From JBMOLL01 sp049325415 (GTDB taxonomy: Bacteria > Bacteroidota > Bacteroidia > Bacteroidales > GCA-2748055), in NCBI GenBank assembly GCA_049325415.1, contig JBMOLL010000010.1, positions 1-23,868 on the forward strand: a DNA stretch of 23,868 nt, written 5' to 3'. Position 1 is the first letter of the stretch; every line of letters starts with the position of its first letter. The notes below the pieces were generated by a model. It was not told the DNA's origin, searched no databases, and saw only the letters and a list, made by a program, of their open reading frames with translations. Both the position numbers and the translations under genes were made by a program. Below, one piece after another: positions 15,072 to 21,820 of the stretch.

Positions 15072-16202
15072 TTAATGGTTGAAAACTGCCATCAGCTGGA
15101 AACCCCAGCCTCCGAACAGGTTTGTATTGTTTGAAAAATTATATAAGGCATAGTTCTCGGGATTCCAGAATCCCATCAGGTAAAAACTCCATCGATCATA
15201 GGCCATGCTCCAGTTGACAAAGCGGTAGAGCGAATTGTTGGTAAAATCATAAAAAGCTATCAGGCTGATGCTGTGGATGATATTGATGGGATAGTGAAGG
15301 GAAAGCCCCCCGAAATTAAGCTTTGTGTCATTGTCATAGGGCGTATAGCCGGCCATACGGAAGAACTCGGCAGTGGCATGGAGGCCCTCTCCCAGGTTAA
15401 AGGTATAATCGCTACCGATATTGAGCATGCCGGTATTCTCGTACCGACCCTGAAAGTTGTAACGGGAGACCGAAGTTTCGAACCACAAACCGGCTCCGAA
15501 ATTGAATTTCCCGTCCATCGCCAGGCGGTTTTCCGGTGTAGGCATTCCGTTGGCCATGATGAAGGTAGCAGTGGGATCGGTGACCCTGTGGTGGTAGCTC
15601 AGGGCCAGCTCGCCTTTCCATAGCGGAACCTGGGCGCGGCCGCCGAATTCAAAATTATTTTCAAGCGTTTCAAAAAATTCCCAGCCCTTGGTCTTTTTGT
15701 TCCCGTAGAGGCCCCACAGCCAGATATTGGCGTTATTGTTGAAATAGTACCTGCCGAGCAGACCGTAGACCCCGTCGGTGAGTTGCAGCGGGTCGCGCGG
15801 GTCCATCCGGTCGAACCACATCAGGGGTCGCAGCATCATGGAGGAACCAAAGGAGATTTTCTGCAGCCCGGCCCTCAGTTCAAACTGGTCGCCCGACAGC
15901 TTGATCCAGACCCGGTAGGGAGCGACCCTGTAATCTGTAGCAAGGGAGTCCCCGGCCGAATACAACAGGCTTCCCCAGAGATTGGCGGAGAGCTCTCCCT
16001 CGATTTTCAGACCCTTGCCGGCAGGATGGGAGAAGGATAGTTCAGGGATATAACGTATACCGCCCTGGGCCTGGAAGGGAGCTGCCGGATTGACAGTGGT
16101 CCATCCAATAGCCTGTCCTTTAAAAGAAACGGTTTGTGCCCCCGTCTGCACGAAAGAGAGCAGTAGGAAAAGGAAAAGGCCGCTTTGTATGGAGGTTTTC
16201 AT
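15072..16202 (-). CDS. outer-membrane beta-barrel protein of the ABC operon
   Basis: A 376-residue protein with a signal peptide (to about residue 22, 'FVQTGAQ'). The remainder is a long series of alternating, aromatic-rich amphipathic strands with Gly/Asn turns (for example 'FELRAGLQKISFG', 'YHHRVTD', 'LHATAEFFRMAGY', 'SISLIAFYDFTN', 'WSFYLMGFWNPENYALY'), ending 'GGWGFQLMAVFNH'. That composition fits an outer-membrane barrel of about 16 strands, though I recognise no named porin family. Its ATG overlaps the tetR stop by 4 bp and the ABC ATPase follows 21 bp later, so it is an integral part of the export operon. It is probably the outer-membrane exit or receptor. Confidence 0.85.
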   Translation of the reverse strand: MKTSIQSGLFLFLLLSFVQTGAQTVSFKGQAIGWTTVNPAAPFQAQGGIRYIPELSFSHPAGKGLKIEGELSANLWGSLLYSAGDSLATDYRVAPYRVWIKLSGDQFELRAGLQKISFGSSMMLRPLMWFDRMDPRDPLQLTDGVYGLLGRYYFNNNANIWLWGLYGNKKTKGWEFFETLENNFEFGGRAQVPLWKGELALSYHHRVTDPTATFIMANGMPTPENRLAMDGKFNFGAGLWFETSVSRYNFQGRYENTGMLNIGSDYTFNLGEGLHATAEFFRMAGYTPYDNDTKLNFGGLSLHYPINIIHSISLIAFYDFTNNSLYRFVNWSMAYDRWSFYLMGFWNPENYALYNFSNNTNLFGGWGFQLMAVFNH

Positions 16203-16783
16203 TTTTTTTCGCGAGACAGAATGCCGTAGAAGAAAAAATTCATGACTTCGCTTATGGCTTCGGCGGGTTCTCCGTAGAGGCTCATCAACCGGGGATCTTT
16301 CAGCATTTCCGAGAGATGATTGATAAAATAGATTATGAATTCGGGTTTGATATCCTTCCTCAGAGAACCTTCATCGGCAGCTTTCCTGAAATCATTCATG
16401 AGCAGGCCAATCGATGACATGGTTTGTTCCTGGAGGTAGGCAAGAATTTCGGGATTGGCTATTTCCAGATACTCCCTTATAAAATCAGAACTCATCTGGT
16501 TGGCATATTCGAGCTTCATCCGGATCATTTCTGCCACTTTTTCTGGATAAGGGACCTCCTTTTTCATGATCGAGCCGTATTTTTCAAGCGATTCGTTCAT
16601 CAGGGCCTTCATCATTTTTAAAATGAGGTCGTCCTTGTTCCGGAAATGCTTGTAAAAAGTCATTTTACTGACCCCGCCTTCCTGGCAGATCTCTTCCACC
16701 GTCACTTTCTTCAACCCGTAGCGGTAAAACAGGCGTTCGGCGGCCTGAATGATCTCCCTGACCTTCTTATTAGACGTGTCCAT
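16199..16783 (-). CDS. TetR-family transcriptional regulator
   Basis: A 194-residue protein. The N-terminal DNA-binding domain is clear: 'IIQAAERLFYRYGLKKVTVEEICQEGGVSKMTFYKHFRNKDDLILKMM' (about residues 10-57) contains the TetR helix-turn-helix with TFYKHF as recognition helix. The C-terminal two thirds are helical and would bind a small ligand and dimerise. TetR proteins usually repress their own operon until a ligand appears. Here the gene is first in the operon and has the promoter and palindromes described at 16770-16872, so autorepression of the export operon is likely. Confidence 0.93.
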   Translation of the reverse strand: MDTSNKKVREIIQAAERLFYRYGLKKVTVEEICQEGGVSKMTFYKHFRNKDDLILKMMKALMNESLEKYGSIMKKEVPYPEKVAEMIRMKLEYANQMSSDFIREYLEIANPEILAYLQEQTMSSIGLLMNDFRKAADEGSLRKDIKPEFIIYFINHLSEMLKDPRLMSLYGEPAEAISEVMNFFFYGILSREKK

Positions 16784-16787
16784 CTAA
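16770..16787. promoter_or_regulatory. small palindrome over the tetR start codon
   Basis: TTAGA (16770-16774) and TCTAA (16783-16787) are separated by 8 nt and straddle the tetR ATG. The short arms make it a weak candidate operator site. Confidence 0.25.
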
Positions 16788-16823
16788 AATATACGAAATA
16801 AGTAATAAATGACAATAATCGTA

Positions 16824-16855
16824 CAAATATAAAATTGAAGTAAATATCTGTCAAG
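16824..16855 (-). promoter_or_regulatory. Bacteroidota-type promoter of the tetR operon
   Basis: On the minus strand TATATTTG (16824-16831) is a perfect TAnnTTTG -7 element. CTTG (plus-strand CAAG at 16852-16855) lies 20 nt upstream, within the expected -33 spacing. The start codon is about 40 nt downstream. The element spacing and its position just upstream of the first gene make this the most convincing promoter in the window. Confidence 0.65.
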
Positions 16856-16872
16856 GATTTTGTAAGATATTT
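16842..16872. promoter_or_regulatory. candidate TetR operator (7-bp inverted repeat)
   Basis: AAATATC at 16842-16848 and GATATTT at 16866-16872 form a perfect inverted repeat with a 17-nt spacer. It covers the -33 element of the tetR promoter, where a bound regulator would block polymerase. Confidence 0.35.
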
Positions 16873-16983
16873 GATGAAAATTGAACTAAATTTAGAGGTG
16901 AGTTGTTTTTGAATTTGACCGGGCCCCTTGTTTTAATTGAATGAAGGGCTGATTTCCGATCCTTCACCTAACCCTTGACTAAA

Positions 16984-17862
16984 ATGAAAAGAACCGTATT
17001 GTTTTTAATGTTGCTGCCGGGCATGTTCACCGTGCTTATGGCGCAGGAGAAATTCACCGAAGGCATCTGGATGTCGGCTGAAGACCCTGTTTTCTTCGAA
17101 TCCCCGGGTCTGTTCTATCACATCACTGCCGATGCGATCCGTCAGGCCTCCCTGGTCGACGGGGAGTTTTATTATACGATGGACAAGAATGATTTTACAG
17201 GCGACGACGGTGTGAGCTACCAGGAAGAGTCGAGTACCTTTATGGGCAACAACGCGATCTGTTACTGGATCAATAGTTGTGACGGATGCGGGTGGACCGA
17301 GACCCAGGTCATGAATCTCTTCTACATCGGTTCTCCTTATGTTTACTATTTCGAGCATAACCGTTATGTCAATAATTATGATGCGGAGGAGATCAACACA
17401 ACTTTTGAAGAGGATGGTTCCTCCTTTACCAATAACACCAGCGGCTACCTGAGGCTGATCCCGGGATTGCTCAAGCAAAGCGATGAGATTATTGTCGGCG
17501 GTAAAAGCACCGAGGTTCTCCAACTCCTGGAAGTGCGTGTTACGGATATGACCACAGAGATTTCCATGAGGCTTACAGCTCCTTCCGACGAATATGGCTG
17601 TTCCCTTCATGCACCTGGTTCTGACAATGCCTATGTGCTTACCGATGGTCAGGGCAGGTCGTACAGTTTGCTGGGGAATTTCGGTTGGGACAGCGACGGA
17701 GACCAGGGCTTTGGTTCCAGAACGCTTGATAAATATGACGTGATTGAATTTGTGCTTTTCTTTGAGCCCATGCCGGTGGAAACAAGGAAATTCACCCTCC
17801 GCGAAGGAAATTGTGAGCAGAACTGCTGGAATTTCTATGATGTCAGGCTGACCGGAGAATAA
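16984..17862 (+). CDS. secreted protein of unknown function, aromatic- and acid-rich
   Basis: A 292-residue protein from the ATG at 16984; a TTG lies three codons upstream at 16975 but the ATG gives the natural signal peptide 'MKRTVLFLMLLPGMFTVLMAQ'. I do not recognise the family. The mature protein is rich in Asp, Glu, Tyr and Phe, as expected for a secreted beta-rich protein. It has a cysteine cluster 'CYWINSCDGCGW' (residues about 92-103) and a C-terminal pair 'CEQNC', which could form disulfides or bind metal. It is transcribed divergently from the tetR operon across a 200-bp gap and converges on asnB at a shared terminator. It may be regulated with the TetR operon, but only position suggests this. 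Confidence 0.85.
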   Translation: MKRTVLFLMLLPGMFTVLMAQEKFTEGIWMSAEDPVFFESPGLFYHITADAIRQASLVDGEFYYTMDKNDFTGDDGVSYQEESSTFMGNNAICYWINSCDGCGWTETQVMNLFYIGSPYVYYFEHNRYVNNYDAEEINTTFEEDGSSFTNNTSGYLRLIPGLLKQSDEIIVGGKSTEVLQLLEVRVTDMTTEISMRLTAPSDEYGCSLHAPGSDNAYVLTDGQGRSYSLLGNFGWDSDGDQGFGSRTLDKYDVIEFVLFFEPMPVETRKFTLREGNCEQNCWNFYDVRLTGE

Positions 17863-17975
17863 GAAGACACCGTATACCTTAACAGAAGAGGGTATCAGAC
17901 CAGAGGAATGACATGTTTGCTTTATGTGAAGTACGCATAACCCTTTAAGCCGCGAGCCTTAAGTTTTCACAAAAC

Positions 17976-18013
17976 AAAAGGCTGCCCGGGATGAATCAGG
18001 GGCAGCCTTTTTT
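17976..18013. terminator. strong bidirectional intrinsic terminator
   Basis: A 12-bp stem (AAAAGGCTGCCC at 17976-17987 with its complement at 18000-18011) closes a 12-nt loop. A T-tract runs to 18013 on the plus strand and an A-tract on the left provides the T-tract for the minus strand. It lies between the convergent secreted-protein gene and asnB and would end both transcripts. Confidence 0.88.
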
Positions 18014-18039
18014 CGCGTCAAACTATATACTCATCTTAA

Positions 18040-19626
18040 CTACTCTCCGCTTTTACCATAGTTCGGGAGCACGCGTGCACTGGGATCGTCGACATTGCAG
18101 TTCTCCCATGATTTGTTGGGCATCCAGAAGTCCCTGATCAGATGGGCACGTCCCGGGAAGTGGCACTCAAAGATATCCCTGTACATCAGGGCCTCTTTGG
18201 TGAAAGGTGTGGCATATTCGTATTTCGATTTTGCATTTTCCACATCCTGATCCGTATAAATCTCAGCAGCATATTCCTTCAGGTAGTCGACCATGCTGTG
18301 ACCCACCGCGTCGGAAAAGGCAGCTTTCTCCCTGTAAAGGATGTCGTGCGGAAGATAATCCCCTTCAAAAGCCTTGCGCAGCAAGTATTTTCCAATGCCG
18401 GTAAAGTTCATTTTTTTCTCCGGGGGGATGCTCATCACGTATTTTACGAAATCGAGATCTCCAAAAGGTACCCTTGCTTCAAGACCATTTGAGGAGATGC
18501 TCCGGTCGGCACGCAGCACATCGTACATAAAGATCTCGGAGATCCTCTTTTCCGCCTCTTTCTGGAATGCCTCGGGGGAGGGGGCAAAGTCGGTGTATTT
18601 GTACCCGAAGATCTCATCGCTGATCTCCCCGGTCAGCAGGACCTTAACCTCAGTATTTTCGGTTATATATTTGGATACCAGGTACATCCCAATCGAAGCC
18701 CGGATGGTGGTAATGTCCCAGGTTTCCAGGTTGAAGATCAGGGTGCTCAGGGTTTCAAAGATCTGCTCCCTGGTAAAAAGCACCTCGGTATGGTCTGCCC
18801 CGAGGTAATCGGCCACGATCCTTGCATATTTGGTGTCGATAGGTCCGTCGACAATCCCGACCGCAAAGGTTTTTATGGGTTTATCCGATAATTTGGCGGC
18901 AATGGCGCAAACCAGGCTGGAGTCGAGCCCACCGCTGCAAAGGTAACCTACAGGGACATCGGACTGAAGTCTTTTCTCCACACCCTTCACAAGCAGGTCC
19001 TTTATTTTAACCAGGACCTCTTCTGTAGAATCATTTGTAAACTGCTCCACTTCGGCGATGTCCCTGTACGGTTCAAATTTCTCCCCGTCGTAAACATATC
19101 CCGGGGGAAAAGGCTTCACCTCCCGGCATACCCTGTGCAGGGCCTTCATCTCACTGGCAAACATAATGTCGCCGGCGGCAGTATAGCCGTAAAACATCGG
19201 TCGGATTCCTATCGGGTCACGGGCAGCATGATATCTTCCTGTTGCCGAATCGTAGATCACACAGACAAATTCAGCATCCAGCAGGCTCGCCATTTTCTTG
19301 ATGCCCAATTCAAGGAACATCGGAATGAGCACCTCACAGTCGCTGTTCGACTGAAAGGAATAGGTCGAATTGTATTGTTCCTTCAGCTGGGGATAATTGT
19401 AAATCTCCCCGTTGCACACCAGGTGAATATTCCGGTAAACCAGGGGCTGGTTTCCATGATCGGTTGTATCCATGATCTTCAGCCGGTGAAAGCCCATCCA
19501 GCCTTTTTCACCAAGATCATTGATCACCGAATTGTCAGGTCCCCTGTATTGAATTTTTTTGAACTCATGCGCCACGCTGAGCTTCAGCTTCTTGTCCCCC
19601 CCGGTGTACACTGCAAATCCACACAT
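18040..19626 (-). CDS. asnB: asparagine synthetase B (glutamine-hydrolysing)
   Basis: A 528-residue cytoplasmic enzyme that makes asparagine from aspartate, ATP and glutamine. The N-terminal class II glutaminase domain starts MCGF, so Cys2 becomes the catalytic N-terminal residue. It has 'RGPD' (28-31), 'NGEIYN' (72-77) and 'SDCEVL' (95-100). The synthetase domain carries the ATP pyrophosphatase loop 'SGGLDSS' (231-237), 'LTGEISDEIFGYKYT' and 'EARVPFGDLDFV'. The C-terminal 'DDPSARVLPNYG' tail is typical of the bacterial/plant AsnB group. It is slightly shorter than E. coli AsnB (about 554). It is a single-gene unit with its own promoter and terminator. Confidence 0.95.
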   Translation of the reverse strand: MCGFAVYTGGDKKLKLSVAHEFKKIQYRGPDNSVINDLGEKGWMGFHRLKIMDTTDHGNQPLVYRNIHLVCNGEIYNYPQLKEQYNSTYSFQSNSDCEVLIPMFLELGIKKMASLLDAEFVCVIYDSATGRYHAARDPIGIRPMFYGYTAAGDIMFASEMKALHRVCREVKPFPPGYVYDGEKFEPYRDIAEVEQFTNDSTEEVLVKIKDLLVKGVEKRLQSDVPVGYLCSGGLDSSLVCAIAAKLSDKPIKTFAVGIVDGPIDTKYARIVADYLGADHTEVLFTREQIFETLSTLIFNLETWDITTIRASIGMYLVSKYITENTEVKVLLTGEISDEIFGYKYTDFAPSPEAFQKEAEKRISEIFMYDVLRADRSISSNGLEARVPFGDLDFVKYVMSIPPEKKMNFTGIGKYLLRKAFEGDYLPHDILYREKAAFSDAVGHSMVDYLKEYAAEIYTDQDVENAKSKYEYATPFTKEALMYRDIFECHFPGRAHLIRDFWMPNKSWENCNVDDPSARVLPNYGKSGE

Positions 19627-19654
19627 ACTGCTTTTCTGATTCGTTTAAACTTTT

Positions 19655-19678
19655 CCGGTGTGTTCGTAATGCCACCGG
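19655..19678 (-). promoter_or_regulatory. hairpin in the asnB leader
   Basis: CCGGTG at 19655-19660 pairs with CACCGG at 19673-19678 around a 12-nt loop, inside the predicted 5' leader about 30 nt before the ATG. It could modulate translation or be incidental. Confidence 0.35.
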
Positions 19679-19698
19679 TTATAATTCGTAATTATCAG

Positions 19699-19706
19699 CA
19701 AAAATA
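19699..19706 (-). promoter_or_regulatory. -7 box of the asnB promoter
   Basis: On the minus strand TATTTTTG matches TAnnTTTG and lies 73 nt upstream of the asnB ATG in a very A/T-rich stretch (19680-19800). A TTTG lies upstream, but at 23 nt it is at the far end of the usual spacing. Confidence 0.5.
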
Positions 19707-19970
19707 GCAAAAAAGATTACAGTTAATAACAAAAAATCAAAAAAAAGTTACAAAATATTACATTTTAGGCAGTTTTTTGCTTCAATACGAAAAAATTATA
19801 TCGGGGTTCGGGAGATCTGCGGAATGAAAAAGTTTAGTTTACTTCCCTGCCGGCCGGGGGTAATGGGGCTGAGAGTTGACTTTTGCTGTGTTGTGGGCCA
19901 TTTGAAAGAGGGCTCAGTTCCGGAAAATGGTTTTCGGGATCCGTTTGTGATACCGGTGACCGGAGGAAAA

Positions 19971-20001
19971 AGAAAAGCCGGACCGTTTACAGTCCGGCTT
20001 T
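19971..20001 (-). terminator. intrinsic terminator of the M14 carboxypeptidase operon
   Basis: A perfect 10-bp stem (AAAGCCGGAC at 19974-19983 with 19992-20001) has an 8-nt loop. On the minus strand it is followed by CTTTTCTTTTT. It lies 77 bp after the carboxypeptidase stop. The rest of the 451-bp gap 19627-20077 holds the asnB promoter and leader and no gene that I can support. Confidence 0.85.
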
Positions 20002-20077
20002 CTGCTTTTGGTTTCTGATCCGGAGGATGGTTCTGATTGAATGACCTTCCGGCCACAATCAGCGAAAGGGGCCCGGC

Positions 20078-21820
20078 TTACAGTTTCAGTGTTTTTCGGA
20101 TCTTACCGGCCTTCTGTGAACTGTAGGCGATTTCGATTTCTCCTTTCCCTTCCACAAGGAACTGGAATTCCACCTTCCCGAATCCGGGAACCTGGGTGAA
20201 CTGCAGTTCTGGGCGGTATTCCTTGTATTTCACCTCACCCGTGTAAATATTTTTAAGTTCGCCGCCGGCTACAACCTTTGCATTCTTACCGGTGAGCTGG
20301 AGCATGTCCATCGGGTAGATCCTGTTTTTTACTGCCATATAGCTCATGCTGGGCATGGCGTGTGCATTCGTGAGCCGGATCCGGATCTGACGGAGATCGT
20401 TTCCCACCTTCTCATTCGACAGGATTTCCATGCTCACCTCGGGGGTTTGTTCGGCAGAAAAAAGGACCGCACTGGCATTCCGGTGCACCAGGTCGGTGAG
20501 CATGAAGGGATGAGGCAACCTCGAGCTCATCTTTACCCAGCCCCCGATTTCAATCTCGCCATAAACCGGATGCGTATAGCTTTTCCAGGGTTTATATAGT
20601 TCTCCCATAGCAACATGGTCGTTGAACTCGATCCGTTCGCGGTCGCTTTCTTCCCGCATGCGGCGGTTGTCGCTTGTCTCGGGAACATCTTTCTTTTTAT
20701 CGGGCACGCTGTAGCTTTCGGTCTCGGTCTGGTACAGTTCACCGACAAAGCTATAGGTTCCCAGCAGGTTATTCGTGAAATTGTCGAAATCCCCGTAGGT
20801 GGAGTAAAGGTCTTTCCAGGAAACCAGGTACTGATAGCCCGGAGTGATCTTTTCACTGTTTTGCCCGAGGTAATCATATACGGCAATGTCTTCCCTCGGG
20901 AATTCGCCTTCTTCCTTTGTCGACGGTCCGCGGAGGTACATCCCCCCGTTATTGTGAAAAGCCCACACCATAATGATATTCGGATGATTAAGGACATAGC
21001 TTCCAATGGCCTTCAGTCCGACGCCGGAAAATGGATAGTAGCCCGCTCCCGACTGAACATAGTTTGGCTCCCAGTGATAGGGCCAGTTGCGGTTGGGATC
21101 GAGATAGCCCTCGGCATCCTCATTCACCTTTCCGTCGCCGTCGTTATCAATACCCTCCTGGCCCAGCAGGGTCCATTCTCCCTTTTCTCCGGGTTTGATC
21201 CTGACCATCAGCCTGGGGTCCTCGGGGTCGGTTTTATAGTTGCCGTTGGGATCCTTCTTGCGCATCATGCAAATGTTCCCGTCGCTGTCAAGGTCATCCG
21301 GAAAATCCTCATCAAACAGTCCGTCGCGGTCATCGTCCATGGCACAGCGTATGCTTCGGCTGCTGTTGGGGTTATTCGGATCGTTGAAGAAATGGAAACG
21401 ACCGTCGACATTCACTGAGGGGATGATATAAAACGCAGTGCGGTCGACCACTTTTTTTATTTTTTCATTGGTGGCATAATTCGTAAGCAGCATATTGGCC
21501 AGGTACAGGCATACTTCCCCGGCCTGGATCTCGTTCCCGTGAATATTGCCGTCGACATAAACCCCCGGTTTATCACTGTCGGATCCCGTGGCAGGATTGT
21601 TGATCTCGAGGGAATAGATATCCCGTCCCTCCTCACTTTTGCCAACAAGCACCAGACGGGTCATCGAAGGATAGGCCTTGTTCAAAGCCTTCATAGCTAT
21701 GACCAAATCGGAATAATTATAATAACGGTCGAAGCGCAAAGGCACCGTAATGGTTCCGTCCTGTGCAAAAAGTCCGGCTCCTGTGGCCAGGATCAGGAAA
21801 AATATGATCATCCTTTTCAT
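20078..21820 (-). CDS. M14-family zinc carboxypeptidase, secreted, catalytically complete
   Basis: A 580-residue protein with a signal peptide cleaved near residue 20 (GLFAQ). The M14 catalytic set is intact: HxxE with His94 and Glu97 ('NIHGNE'), substrate-binding Asn243-Arg244 ('DPNRNW'), third zinc ligand His289 ('AFHNNGG') and general base Glu361 ('FVGELYQT'). Between strands there is an acidic insertion with EF-hand- or dockerin-like loops ('DDDRDGLFDED', 'DLDSDGN', about 162-181, and 'DNDGDGKVNED', 225-235), probably binding calcium. The C-terminal part (about 415-580) carries 'WKSYTHPVYGEIEIGGW' and a beta-sandwich-like region. It likely trims peptides outside the cytoplasm. The substrate is unknown. 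It overlaps the upstream homologue by 4 bp. Confidence 0.93.
   Translation of the reverse strand: MKRMIIFFLILATGAGLFAQDGTITVPLRFDRYYNYSDLVIAMKALNKAYPSMTRLVLVGKSEEGRDIYSLEINNPATGSDSDKPGVYVDGNIHGNEIQAGEVCLYLANMLLTNYATNEKIKKVVDRTAFYIIPSVNVDGRFHFFNDPNNPNSSRSIRCAMDDDRDGLFDEDFPDDLDSDGNICMMRKKDPNGNYKTDPEDPRLMVRIKPGEKGEWTLLGQEGIDNDGDGKVNEDAEGYLDPNRNWPYHWEPNYVQSGAGYYPFSGVGLKAIGSYVLNHPNIIMVWAFHNNGGMYLRGPSTKEEGEFPREDIAVYDYLGQNSEKITPGYQYLVSWKDLYSTYGDFDNFTNNLLGTYSFVGELYQTETESYSVPDKKKDVPETSDNRRMREESDRERIEFNDHVAMGELYKPWKSYTHPVYGEIEIGGWVKMSSRLPHPFMLTDLVHRNASAVLFSAEQTPEVSMEILSNEKVGNDLRQIRIRLTNAHAMPSMSYMAVKNRIYPMDMLQLTGKNAKVVAGGELKNIYTGEVKYKEYRPELQFTQVPGFGKVEFQFLVEGKGEIEIAYSSQKAGKIRKTLKL

Noticed and set aside
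20615..21418. 267-codon plus-strand frame opposite the carboxypeptidase gene
   Set aside because: It is antisense to a gene with a complete M14 active site, and its translation shows no recognisable features.
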